Positions 9,791 through 18,315 of a stretch of 64,000 bases of DNA are shown one piece after another. The stretch's first letter is position 1; every line of letters starts with the position of its first letter. The DNA lies in NCBI RefSeq assembly GCF_020511115.1, contig NZ_JAJAVH010000001.1:868001-932000 (forward strand). The letters run 5' to 3'. The DNA is from Luteimonas panaciterrae (GTDB lineage: Bacteria; Pseudomonadota; Gammaproteobacteria; Xanthomonadales; Xanthomonadaceae). Made by a program: the position numbers and the translations under genes. The notes under the pieces were generated by a model. That model had not been told where the DNA came from. It did no database searches and worked only from the letters and a program-made list of their open reading frames with translations.

Positions 9791-12289
9791 TCAAGCACGC
9801 GCCCCAAGCCCCTGCGCGATCATCAGCACATCGCCAAACACGCCCGCCGCCGTCACCTGCGGCCCGGCGCCCGGTCCTTGCACCACCAGCGTGTTCTCCG
9901 AATAGCGTTCGCTGCGGAACTGCACCAGGTTGTCGGTGAGGCGCGTCTTGCGGCAGGCGTGTTCCGGCGGCAATCCGACCACGCCGACCGTGGCGCGGCC
10001 ATCGCGATCGAGCTTGGCGAGATGGCGCAGCCCGAGGCCCTGCGCGTGCGCGACATCCAGTCGCGCCTGCATCGGAGCGTCGAGTTCCTCCAGGCGCGCC
10101 AGGAATTCTTCGAGGCTCACCTGCCGCAGATGTTCCGGCACCAGGCTTTCGACGATCACGTTTTCGACCGACAACTCGCGACCCGCCTCGCGCGCCAGGA
10201 TCACCAGCTTGCGCGCGACATCGAGTCCGGAGAGGTCGTCGCGCGGGTCGGGCTCGGTGTAGCCGAGTTCGCGCGCCTCGCGCACCAGCGCCGAGAACGG
10301 GCGGCTGCCGTCATAGCTGTTGAACAGCCAGGCCAGGGTGCCGGAGAACATGCCGTCGACCTCGTGCAGCACATCGCCGGTGTCGAGCAGATTGCGCAAG
10401 GTAAGGATGACCGGCAGGCCCGCGCCGACGGTCGCTTCGTAGAGGAAGCGTCCACCGTTGCGCTGCGCCGCCTGGATCGCGGCATAGCGCGTCCAGTCGC
10501 CGCTGCCGGCATGCTTGTTGGGCGTGACGACGTGGATGCCCGCGGCCAGCCACTCTTCGTACTTCGCCGCCACCACATCGCTGGCGCTGCAGTCGACGAT
10601 CAAGGCATGCGGAAGATGCTCGGCACGGACGTGCGCGGCGAAGGCATCCAGATCGACCGGCACGCCGGCCTCGCCTTGCTTGAGCGCTTCGTGCGCCGTG
10701 GCCGGATCGAGCGCGCTTTGCGAAAGCAGCATGTGCTTGCTGTCGGCGATCGCGTGCAGACGCAGGTCGACGTTCGATTGCGCGCGCAGGCGTGGCAGCG
10801 TCGCCGCCAGCTGCGAGAGCAGGGCGCGTCCGACCTGTCCGGGCCCGATCACGCCGACGGAGATCGTCTGTGGTGACAGCCAGAACGCCGCATGCGCGGC
10901 GCGCAGCGCGCGCGTGGCGTCGGCCTGCGCGACCGCCACCGAGATGTTGCGTTCGCTCGCGCCCTGCGCGATCGCGCGCACGTTCACGCGCGCCTGTGCG
11001 AGGCCGCCGAGCAGGCGCGCGGCCACGCCGGGCGTGCCGACCATGCCGTCGCCGACCGCCGCGAGCACGCAGATGTCGTAGGTGATGTTGACGCCCTGCG
11101 TCTGCGCGTCGGCCATCTCGCCGGCGAACGCGGCCAGGATCGCTTTGCGCCCACGCTCGGCCTGCGCGGCGCGCACGAGGCAGCAGATCGAATGTTCGGA
11201 CGAACCTTGCGAGATCATCGTCACCGACACGCCGGCCTCGTGCAGCGCGGCGAACAGGCGCTGCGCCGAACCCGGCACACCGATCATGCCGTTGCCGACC
11301 AGTTCCAGCACGGCGAGTCCGTCGATCAGGCTCAGGCCTTTCACCGGCGCGCCGTTCGTGCTTTCATCGGCAAAGCTGGACTGCGCCACGATCCAGGTGC
11401 CGGGTGCCTCCGGTCGCAGCGTGTTGCGGATGTGCAGCGGAATACCGCGCCATTGCACGGGCGCCAGCGTCTGCGGATGCAGCACCTTGGCGCCGAAGTA
11501 GGCCAGCTCGCAGGCCTCGGCGTAGGACAGCTTCGGCAGGCAGACCGCGTCCGGCACCAATCGTGGATCGGCGGAGAGCACGCCGTCGACGTCGGTCCAG
11601 ATGGTCAGCGTGTTGGCGTCGGCGAGGTTGGCGAAGATCGCCGCGGAATAATCGCTGCCGTTGCGCCCGAGCGTGGTGTCGCGCCCGCGCGCATCGCGCG
11701 CGACGAAGCCGGTGACGACCGTGTCGCGGCCATCGTTCTTCGCGCGCCATTGCGTGAAGTTGCGGCGGCTGGCGTCCCAGTCGACGCCGGCGCCCATCTC
11801 GCCCGGATGCACGACCAGCACGTCGCGGGCATCGAGCCGCTGCCATTGCTCGCTGCCGAGCGCGGCCTGCACCAGGCGCGAGGAGCAGATTTCGCCGAGC
11901 CCATGCACGCGCGCGAGCACGGTTTCGAGTTCCATCGTGCCGGCCGCCAGCGTGGCGAGGTCTTCGCGCAGCCCCGCGAAGTCGGCTTCCAGGGCTTCCC
12001 GCAGGGCGGCATCGGCGGGCGCCAATGCCTGCGCGGTGTCGAGATGACGCTGCAGCAGTGCTTGCCAGGCGGCGGCCCAGTCCTGGCGTTCGCTGGCGGC
12101 GGTGCCGAGTGCGACCAGTGCGTTGGTGGTGCCCTGCATCGCCGAGACGACGATGAAGCGGGTGCCGGCGCCGTCCTCGATCAGGGCGGGCAGGGCGCGC
12201 ATGTGCGCGGCGTCGGCGAGGCTGCTGCCGCCGAACTTGTGGACGTGACAGCGGAGCGGGGAAGCATCGGAAGGTGGCGCGGACGACAT
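9791..12289 (-). CDS. thrA: Bifunctional aspartokinase / homoserine dehydrogenase
   Basis: Catalyses the first and third steps of threonine synthesis. 832 residues. The N-terminal aspartokinase opens VHKFGGSSLADA and contains LGRNGSDYSAA; two ACT-like segments lie in the middle (VELVGNGMIGVPG and VLAAVGDGMVGTPG); the C-terminal homoserine dehydrogenase begins at ISVGVIGPGQVGRALL and has ATVGAGLPVI and the EPDPRDDLSGLDVARK segment. The ATG at 12289 has a GGAG site 8 bases upstream. First gene of thrABC, behind the thr leader. Feedback inhibition by threonine is expected from the family. Confidence 0.96.
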   Translation of the reverse strand: MSSAPPSDASPLRCHVHKFGGSSLADAAHMRALPALIEDGAGTRFIVVSAMQGTTNALVALGTAASERQDWAAAWQALLQRHLDTAQALAPADAALREALEADFAGLREDLATLAAGTMELETVLARVHGLGEICSSRLVQAALGSEQWQRLDARDVLVVHPGEMGAGVDWDASRRNFTQWRAKNDGRDTVVTGFVARDARGRDTTLGRNGSDYSAAIFANLADANTLTIWTDVDGVLSADPRLVPDAVCLPKLSYAEACELAYFGAKVLHPQTLAPVQWRGIPLHIRNTLRPEAPGTWIVAQSSFADESTNGAPVKGLSLIDGLAVLELVGNGMIGVPGSAQRLFAALHEAGVSVTMISQGSSEHSICCLVRAAQAERGRKAILAAFAGEMADAQTQGVNITYDICVLAAVGDGMVGTPGVAARLLGGLAQARVNVRAIAQGASERNISVAVAQADATRALRAAHAAFWLSPQTISVGVIGPGQVGRALLSQLAATLPRLRAQSNVDLRLHAIADSKHMLLSQSALDPATAHEALKQGEAGVPVDLDAFAAHVRAEHLPHALIVDCSASDVVAAKYEEWLAAGIHVVTPNKHAGSGDWTRYAAIQAAQRNGGRFLYEATVGAGLPVILTLRNLLDTGDVLHEVDGMFSGTLAWLFNSYDGSRPFSALVREARELGYTEPDPRDDLSGLDVARKLVILAREAGRELSVENVIVESLVPEHLRQVSLEEFLARLEELDAPMQARLDVAHAQGLGLRHLAKLDRDGRATVGVVGLPPEHACRKTRLTDNLVQFRSERYSENTLVVQGPGAGPQVTAAGVFGDVLMIAQGLGARA

Positions 12290-12341
12290 CGGTGGAGCTC
12301 CAGGTTGGGCTCCGCGCCGCGTTTCGGGGGAGGCTGCCGCC

Positions 12342-12362
12342 CCGCACCCGATCTGGGTGCGG
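12342..12362 (-). promoter_or_regulatory. thr attenuator hairpin (no U-tract)
   Basis: A perfect 8-bp stem, CCGCACCC with GGGTGCGG and a five-base loop, sits between the thr leader stop and thrA. The leader ORF contains GGTGCGGA (12401-12394), complementary to the 5' arm TCCGCACC, so mutually exclusive structures are possible. There is no run of U after the stem, so it is not a canonical intrinsic terminator; the stop may be Rho-dependent or the control may act on translation of thrA. Confidence 0.65.
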
Positions 12363-12376
12363 AGTGGCGTGGTCGA

Positions 12377-12499
12377 TCAGGTGGACACGCCCGTCCGCAC
12401 CTCGGTTGAGGTGGTGGTCGTGGTGATAATCGTCGTCGCGGCCGCGACCGGACCGGAAGGCCGGAGGCCGAGGCTGGCGATGGCGGGGACGGCGGTCAT
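12377..12499 (-). CDS. thrL: thr operon leader peptide
   Basis: A 40-codon ORF ending 88 bases before thrA. Residues 22-32 read TTIITTTTTST, mirroring the Thr/Ile run of E. coli ThrL, so stalling would report threonyl- and isoleucyl-tRNA charging. In-frame ATGs also occur at 12505 and 12511, giving up to 44 residues; none has a clear ribosome site, so the start is uncertain. The last third overlaps GGTGCGGA, which can pair with the downstream hairpin. Confidence 0.8.
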   Translation of the reverse strand: MTAVPAIASLGLRPSGPVAAATTIITTTTTSTEVRTGVST

Positions 12500-12511
12500 G
12501 GGCATAAGCAT

Positions 12512-13007
12512 TACCGGATCGCGGCATGGGCCGTCAAGGCCGATGTGGCGATGGGGGCCGGAAACATCCCGCCTACGATCGGGCCGTCCGCTTTCATCTC
12601 CGATGCCGGATTCGATGCCGTCACTGAAGATGATCACCAAGGTCGCATGGATCAGGCATCAAATCATCACCACATTTGTTTGCCATATTTGTGATTCATC
12701 GTTTGAGACTGACGATACTCAGGACATCTTTTTTGATTGAACAACGTGTATGACGCAACGTCATGCATTCTCGTCGTGCGTTCTCATCATGCGTTCTCAA
12801 TCCGGGAGACGATGACCTGTTCAACTATGCATCGTGCGCCACGACGCTGGTTCTGCATCTCTTGACCTGAGGGCTGGTGGCGCACGCTCATCGCGCTTTC
12901 AAAAAAACACCTGGAAACCAGGTAGGCACAGTGGTGCTTTAGCGCGATTCGAGGAGCGGGGTCAGCGAAATCCTCGGGTCTTACCATCAATCGTCAAGGG
13001 GCAAGGT
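12512..13007. other. Gene-free divergent intergenic region
   Basis: About 500 bases between the thr leader and the divergently transcribed secreted protein. From about 12640 to 12800 it is much more AT-rich than its surroundings and should contain the promoters of both units, though I could not pick convincing -35/-10 pairs. I see no convincing ORF or RNA gene. Confidence 0.6.
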
Positions 13008-14549
13008 ATGTCATTGAAATATGCCATGAAGGCAATGGTCGTCTGTCTTGCGTTGTGCATCGGTCAAGCGAATGCCGAAGGAACATTGATTCCTGCGGCG
13101 GACAGAAAAGACATGGTGCATGACGCGAAGCGCGGAATCATCTACATCACCGATCAGGACAAGGTATTGCGCTATGAAGTGCAAACCCGGACATTCCTGC
13201 CGCCGATCATTCTGGGCGGGCAGTTGAGCGGCGCCGATCTGTCGCCGGACGGCAACACACTGGCGGTGGCCGATCGCAGTTTTTCCGGGGGTTCGAACTG
13301 GGTGCATCTGGTCAACCTGGATTCCTTGGCGACGAGCAAGCTGACGGCCCCTCTTGGTTTTTACGAAGGCGGCACCTGGACCGTGGCCTATGCCGCCGAC
13401 GGCTCGCTCCTGGCGACGTCGATGTTCCAGGGTTCCGGAGGCGTTCCGCTGCGGCAATTCGATCCGGTCAGCGGCACAGCCACCGTGCTGGCGACCGTCC
13501 AGCAGAACACGATGCTGTCGGCGAGCGGGGATGCCCAGACGATCGCCTTCGCGGAATCGAACATCTCCGATGGACGCTGGGGCTTGTTCGACGTGCCGAC
13601 GAAAGAAGTGGTGCGGAGGCAGTGGTACGACAACGGCACGGGCTGGTCCAACTTCGAAATCGCGACGGATCGGCTGGCCAGTCAGTTCGCGATTCCGACT
13701 TACGGCGGCACGTTCATCTACAACGACGCCTACCAGAAGATCGCGACGCTTGGACAATATGCGGGACCGCAGCCCATCGCGGCGGCCTACCACCCCGTCG
13801 AGAAGATCGCGTACTTCCCGTGGGCCGGCACGCAGGAGGTGAAGGTCTACGGCATGAACACCTTCACGCAGACCGGCAGCCTGGACTTCGAGAACAGCTT
13901 CACCCACACAGGCAATGGCGCCTTCAACCAGGGCCGCATCAAGCTCTCGCGCGACGGATCGCTGGTGATGGCGTCGGTGGCGGGCGGCGTGCGGTATGTG
14001 CAGGTGTACGCGCCGCTCAAGGCCGAGGGGATCTCGACCGGTAGCGTTGACGGAGCGCCGGTCACCACCACGCTGCAAGGTTCGATCGGCAACGGTGGTG
14101 CTCTGGAATACGGCATCGTCGAGGCGCCGCAGCACGGCACGGTGATGCTGATCGGTGCCGAAGCGACCTATGTGCCGGAAGCGGGCTTCGAAGGTGTGGA
14201 TCAATACACCTATCGCGTCAGCTACGGCCGTGCGACTGCCGACGCGGTGGTGTCGGTCACGTCGATTGTCCAGCACAACCAGCCGCCGGTGGCGGTCGAC
14301 GATGCCGTCGTGATCCGGAGAAGGCAGCCGGTGCTGTTGTCCGTGCTGGCCAACGACAGCGATCCGAATGGCGATTCCCTCAGCCTCGTCTCGGTGACGC
14401 AGCCATCGCATGGAGCCGTGTCCATCTTCGGCAACAGCGTGCTTTACGTGCCGCCGCGCAATCACTTTGGCAGCACGAAGTTCACCTACACCATCAGCGA
14501 TGGTCAGGGTGGAACGGCGACCGCCACTGTCACCGTGACCGTCCAGTAA
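13008..14549 (+). CDS. Secreted beta-propeller protein with cadherin-like C-terminus
   Basis: 513 residues from the ATG at 13008 (AAGG site just upstream). A signal peptide ends ALCIGQANA. Residues from about 30 to 330 show repeated strands of the kind LSPDGNTLAVADR, VAYAADGSLLATS and IKLSRDGSLVMAS, which I read as a YVTN/WD40-like propeller. The last about 90 residues (PPVAVDDAVVIRR...VLANDSDPNGDSLSLVSVTQPSHG...FTYTISDGQGGT) are a tandem Ig/cadherin-like domain with calcium-type DSDPNGD. Probably an extracellular or surface binding protein. It is convergent with lanM; a link to the lanthipeptide is not shown. No exact family name assigned. Confidence 0.75.
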   Translation: MSLKYAMKAMVVCLALCIGQANAEGTLIPAADRKDMVHDAKRGIIYITDQDKVLRYEVQTRTFLPPIILGGQLSGADLSPDGNTLAVADRSFSGGSNWVHLVNLDSLATSKLTAPLGFYEGGTWTVAYAADGSLLATSMFQGSGGVPLRQFDPVSGTATVLATVQQNTMLSASGDAQTIAFAESNISDGRWGLFDVPTKEVVRRQWYDNGTGWSNFEIATDRLASQFAIPTYGGTFIYNDAYQKIATLGQYAGPQPIAAAYHPVEKIAYFPWAGTQEVKVYGMNTFTQTGSLDFENSFTHTGNGAFNQGRIKLSRDGSLVMASVAGGVRYVQVYAPLKAEGISTGSVDGAPVTTTLQGSIGNGGALEYGIVEAPQHGTVMLIGAEATYVPEAGFEGVDQYTYRVSYGRATADAVVSVTSIVQHNQPPVAVDDAVVIRRRQPVLLSVLANDSDPNGDSLSLVSVTQPSHGAVSIFGNSVLYVPPRNHFGSTKFTYTISDGQGGTATATVTVTVQ

Positions 14550-14597
14550 ACGTGGTTGGAGGTTTGCCCTGGATTCTCGATCCGGGCTTGCATCGAC

Positions 14598-14630
14598 AAG
14601 AACACGGCGCAGGGATGCGCCGATGTTCTT
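14598..14630. terminator. Terminator between convergent genes
   Basis: AAGAACA-CGGCGC pairs with GCGCCG-A-TGTTCTT (13 pairs, one bulged A, six-base loop) in the gap between the stops of the propeller gene (14549) and lanM (14679). The AAGAA/TTCTT ends make it usable in both directions. Confidence 0.6.
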
Positions 14631-14678
14631 CATGCAGTGTCGATAACGCTTCGCGTTGGCTGCCGGTGCTGAGAGGGC

Positions 14679-17519
14679 TCACGCCGCCTGGCGCCGACGC
14701 TCCAGCAATAGTGGTGAAGCCAGCGTGCATTCTGGATGCATTCGATTCAGGCCGTGGATCGCGCCAGCCAGTCCCGTCATCAAGCCGGGTGTGAAAGCGG
14801 CGCGGGTCAGTCCGCCGACCATGCCGCGATGCTCCTCGATGGCGGAGACGATCTGCGCCGTCGCCTCATCGGGATCGATCGTGCATCCGTCAGGATCCAA
14901 CTCGGCTGCGGTCACGAACAGCTCGCGCAGCGACATGTCGCCGTGACAGAGCGTATGGCTGGATCCCCATTTGCCACGCGCGGCGATGACCGCGCGGCGC
15001 AGCGTGCGCAGATGGCGTGCATCGCGCGTGCGGGCGTACAGGTCGGCCGCGCTCAGGCCGATGCCGACGCTGCCGTGGCACCAGGTCGGGAAGGTGAAAC
15101 TTCCGTCCTGCTCGCGCGCATCGAACCAGTTGCCGAGCGCTTCGTCGTAGAACGATTCCTGGAACGCGAACGCGGCCTCGGAGAGCGCATGCCAGCGTGC
15201 GCGTTCCTCCGCATCGCCGACGCCGGACAACACCAGCCGGGCCAGTGCCCAGGCGATGCCGGTGGCGCCGTGAGCGAATCCATGCGAAGGCTCTTCTGAG
15301 CCCGTCGTGGGCCAGCGCGCTCCGAGTTCGTCCACGATCGCGGCTGTTTCCAGTCGATGCGCGGCGCGTGTCGCGAGCATGTGCCAGCGCGCATCGCCGG
15401 TCGCTTCGGCCAGGCCGAGCAATGGAACGATGGCGCCGGCGGCGCCGTCGATGATGTCGAATCGTTCATCGTCCTCGAAACCGCGGCGTTCCAGCGCTTC
15501 CGCGCGTGCGACCGCGTTCGCCAGCAGATCCGGGCGCCGCAGCAGGTCGTGCAGCGTGAGCCAGGTCCACACCTGCGAGGCATAGCCGGAGAAGCCTCCC
15601 ACCGTTTCCGGCGTGTCGAGCGACTCCAATGCGCGCAACATCCGCAGCGCGCCTTCGAGTGCTTCCTCGACACCGGCCACCGCGTCGGCACGGCCATTCT
15701 CGACTTCGTGCAGGTAGCCGGCCAGCGTGACGGCGACGCCGCCGAGTCCGAAATAGACATCGGCCTGCACCGGTTGCACCAGCCAGCCATGGTGGCTGAT
15801 CTCGGGCGTGATCCAGGTGGCCGAACCGTCGTCGCCGCGCACCGCCAGCCGCAGCAGGCGCTCGATCGCATCGGCCGCGAGCTTGCGACGGCGCATGTCG
15901 AGGCGATCGTGATGCGGATTGCGGGCAGCGTACAGCTGGCCGCGGCGTTCCTCTTCGCGATCGCGCATGCGCTGGTTGAGATCGGTGGCGACGAGGGCGC
16001 TGCGGATCGTCAGTTCCTCCAGATCGATCCGCATCGCGCGCCAGTCCGCAATCACCTTGTCGATGCGCTCGCGTGTCAGTGGTGCGACGAAGATCGGGAC
16101 GTCGCCGTAACGCAGATCATCGATCTCGGACAGGATGTCCTGCAGCGCCGAAGGTGCATTGGGAATCGCCTCGGCGTTGCGCACAAACAGATCGCGCGCC
16201 TGCTCGATCGCTTCGGCTTCCTTGTGCAGCGAGGCCGGGTGCCACAACATGCGGCCGATTTCCACGTAGGCGCGGGTGGTGCGGCGGATCTCGCGCACAC
16301 GGCAGCCTTCGAAGGCCGCGATGAGCGGCATCAGCTTGCCGGTGGCATCGAGCTCGCGCAGGCGCGCGGTGACTTCGAGGAAGCCTTCGCTGATCTCGTC
16401 CCAGAACTGCGACACGTCGGGACGCGGGCTGGGATGGTTCTGCGCCGCGATCATGTCGACGTCGACAATCTTGACCCGCGCCTGCAACGTGCCCGCATCG
16501 ACGATGGTAGGTGCTTTCACCTGCGGCTGCTGGTCCGGCAGCGCGCCGGCGGCGGAAAGATCGATGCCTTCGAATCCAAGCGCCTGGGTGCGGAACGGCA
16601 CGATGCCGGTGCGCAGCACCGAATTGCGGATCAGCATCACCGCGGCGTCGTAAGCCTGGCCGTACTCGGAAGGCGTCATCGCGGGCACGATCTCGAACAG
16701 GCTTTCGACATCGATCACCACCGGCACCGGGCCGACGGCGATCAGGTTTTCCAGGTGGATGTCCGTGCCGCCGAGCAAGCGAAGCACGGCGAGCCAGTGG
16801 CCGAGACCGCGATAGAACGTGCGCAGTTCATCGTCGTTCTCGCAGTAGCGGTGCGGTGCGAACGCGGTCCAGCCGTAAGCGCCGCGATCGATCACGGCGG
16901 GGACGCGCACGCGATCGGCGCCGTCGCCGAACAGATGCGCGAGGAAACCATCCAGCACGGCATCCACGCGCAGCGAGCGCGGCTTGTACATCACGGTGCC
17001 GCCTTCCAGCGTCAAACGTGCCACAGTCTGGCCGCCGTCGTGCAGATCGCCCTGGCCGAGCGAGAGGGCGGTGAGGCGTCCGGCGGGATTGCCGAGCAGT
17101 GGCGCCAGCTGATCGCGGTCCGCGAGGAGGCGTTCCGCCAGCGCTTCGATCGCCTTGCGCTGCCGATCGAGCGCGCATTGCAGCCGTTCGCGCAGCGGCG
17201 GATAACGGCGGTCCAGATGTTCCGCGAACCGCGGTTGCACGGCGCGCTCGACGAACTCGGCGAAGCGGCCGGCATCGTCCTCGGCGCTCAGCTCGCCCGC
17301 GCGCTTGGCCGCATGCAATTCCAGCAGCAGCACGCGATTGAGCTTGAGGCGGGCGTTGTTGCGCAGCGCGTCGTCGGCCGTGGTCTGGATCAGGGCGGCT
17401 TCGTCGTCGGTGAGTGCCGCCGACAACGAGGCCAATCGCGCGGCGAGGGCCGTGCGCGCGGAGGCGGTGAAATGGTCGATGATGCGGGCGAAGGCATCCG
17501 GCGATCCCATGTCGCTCAT
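14679..17519 (-). CDS. Class II lanthipeptide synthetase (LanM)
   Basis: A 946-residue bifunctional enzyme: an N-terminal dehydratase (DUF4135) phosphorylates and eliminates Ser/Thr, and a C-terminal LanC-like cyclase adds Cys thiols to form (methyl)lanthionine. Dehydratase motifs visible are GDLHDGG (157-163), MYKPRSL with K179 and R181, GGTDIHLENLI (D253, H255, E257, N258) and VVIDVESLF (D270, E272). In the cyclase, the zinc ligands are C814 (WCHG) and C858-H859 (LCHGD), and the GFAHGATGIAW segment holds the general acid histidine. All key residues are present, so it should be active. It lies 129 bases after the precursor gene on the same strand. The start at 17519 has AAAGGA 13 bases upstream; M4 is a possible alternative. 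No LanT peptidase/transporter is adjacent. Confidence 0.93.
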   Translation of the reverse strand: MSDMGSPDAFARIIDHFTASARTALAARLASLSAALTDDEAALIQTTADDALRNNARLKLNRVLLLELHAAKRAGELSAEDDAGRFAEFVERAVQPRFAEHLDRRYPPLRERLQCALDRQRKAIEALAERLLADRDQLAPLLGNPAGRLTALSLGQGDLHDGGQTVARLTLEGGTVMYKPRSLRVDAVLDGFLAHLFGDGADRVRVPAVIDRGAYGWTAFAPHRYCENDDELRTFYRGLGHWLAVLRLLGGTDIHLENLIAVGPVPVVIDVESLFEIVPAMTPSEYGQAYDAAVMLIRNSVLRTGIVPFRTQALGFEGIDLSAAGALPDQQPQVKAPTIVDAGTLQARVKIVDVDMIAAQNHPSPRPDVSQFWDEISEGFLEVTARLRELDATGKLMPLIAAFEGCRVREIRRTTRAYVEIGRMLWHPASLHKEAEAIEQARDLFVRNAEAIPNAPSALQDILSEIDDLRYGDVPIFVAPLTRERIDKVIADWRAMRIDLEELTIRSALVATDLNQRMRDREEERRGQLYAARNPHHDRLDMRRRKLAADAIERLLRLAVRGDDGSATWITPEISHHGWLVQPVQADVYFGLGGVAVTLAGYLHEVENGRADAVAGVEEALEGALRMLRALESLDTPETVGGFSGYASQVWTWLTLHDLLRRPDLLANAVARAEALERRGFEDDERFDIIDGAAGAIVPLLGLAEATGDARWHMLATRAAHRLETAAIVDELGARWPTTGSEEPSHGFAHGATGIAWALARLVLSGVGDAEERARWHALSEAAFAFQESFYDEALGNWFDAREQDGSFTFPTWCHGSVGIGLSAADLYARTRDARHLRTLRRAVIAARGKWGSSHTLCHGDMSLRELFVTAAELDPDGCTIDPDEATAQIVSAIEEHRGMVGGLTRAAFTPGLMTGLAGAIHGLNRMHPECTLASPLLLERRRQAA

Positions 17520-17585
17520 CGTGTGTCTGGAATCCTTTCGGCGTGCGCGGATGCGCTGAACGATCCGCGGCGGTTGAAGATGCGT

Positions 17586-17630
17586 CGAAAACGCGCAGCC
17601 GGGTGTCGACCGCGACTGCGCGTCGTTTCG
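17586..17630 (-). promoter_or_regulatory. Hairpin between lanA and lanM
   Basis: CGAAA/TTTCG plus ACGCGCAG/CTGCGCGT pair across the 129-base gap, with a two-base bulge. There is no U-run, so I read it as an mRNA-stabilising or partial-termination hairpin that sets the precursor:enzyme ratio, as often found between lanA and lanM. Confidence 0.5.
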
Positions 17631-17648
17631 ATGAAGCTCAAGAACCGA

Positions 17649-17861
17649 TCAGCAGCAGGCGCAACCGCCGCCGAAGCTGCAGGTGGTGCCGCCGGCCAAC
17701 GTGCCGCACGCACGCAGCGTGGCGCGCATGTCGGTGCCGCCGAGTGCTGCTTCGGCCGCCGCGCGGCCTTCGATGTAGAGCGGACCGGCCGGATTCTCGA
17801 GGCCGTCGATGCTGTCCGAACCGCTGAGCCAGCCGGCCACGACGTCGTCATTCTGTTGCAT
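17649..17861 (-). CDS. Class II lanthipeptide precursor peptide
   Basis: A 70-residue peptide with a strong ribosome site (AGGAG, 10 bases before the ATG at 17861). The leader is acidic, has W11 and a NPAG motif (residues 23-26) like the mersacidin/lichenicidin group, and ends in a double glycine (G41-G42). The predicted 28-residue core begins TDMRATLRACG and ends FGGGCACC. It has five Cys (52, 61, 67, 69, 70), five Thr (43, 48, 54, 59, 60) and one Ser (62), so up to five thioether rings are possible but six Ser/Thr donors leave little surplus. The vicinal C69-C70 end is unusual and could instead form a disulfide. The gene is followed by lanM. I recognise no characterised lantibiotic in the core. 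Confidence 0.88.
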   Translation of the reverse strand: MQQNDDVVAGWLSGSDSIDGLENPAGPLYIEGRAAAEAALGGTDMRATLRACGTLAGGTTCSFGGGCACC

Positions 17862-18315
17862 AACCCTATTCTCCTTTTTGAGGTTCAAAAGCACATGATT
17901 TCGGTCGCGGCTTTCCCTGGCTACCGGGATCGAACCGGTTCCGAATTTCGACGTTGCTACGTAACGCGGAGCCCGTCGGCTCCGGCCCACTTGCGTGAGT
18001 CGTAGATCGCCGGAGCACCGCATCGATACGCTGCGCGCCGGTCGTGGGCGGCGTTAACTGTCATTTCGAGCCCTGCATCGCAACATGGAGTGTGCGAGCG
18101 CATCAAAGCGGAGAGGGCTTGGCCGCGCCTCGCGAGGCCTGCAGAGATACTCGTGTCGCAGAATGGCGTGAGATTGAAAGGGGGTTCTCAAAGCTGGATC
18201 AACAGCCGACGCCCGCTGGAAGCCCGTCACGTTAATGTGAAGAAATAACTGGACTGAGCGGTTTGATAAATTTACAGTACCGGCAAGTGTACTAATTGCC
18301 GCCGAGGCCCGCCCC
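17862..18315. other. Divergent intergenic region upstream of lanA and the RND pump
   Basis: 454 bases without a convincing gene. It holds a 6-bp hairpin GGAGCC/GGCTCC (17968-17983), a tRNA T-arm lookalike (17923-17939) and, near the pump gene, an AT-rich stretch with an inverted repeat. Promoters for both directions are expected here. Confidence 0.5.
18276..18293. promoter_or_regulatory. Candidate operator upstream of RND efflux genes
   Basis: AGTAC, eight bases, GTACT: an exact inverted repeat in AT-rich sequence 23 bases before the start of the adaptor gene. It has the size of a TetR-type operator, but no regulator gene lies nearby. Confidence 0.35.

Noticed and set aside
12342..12362. Canonical intrinsic terminator for thr
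   Set aside because: No U-tract follows the stem, so it is listed as a regulatory hairpin only.
17923..17939. tRNA T-arm lookalike ACCGG-TTCGATC-CCGGT on the minus strand
   Set aside because: The loop and stem are perfect, but no matching acceptor stem, D-arm or anticodon arm can be drawn within 80 bases. At most a remnant of an attachment site; not supported.
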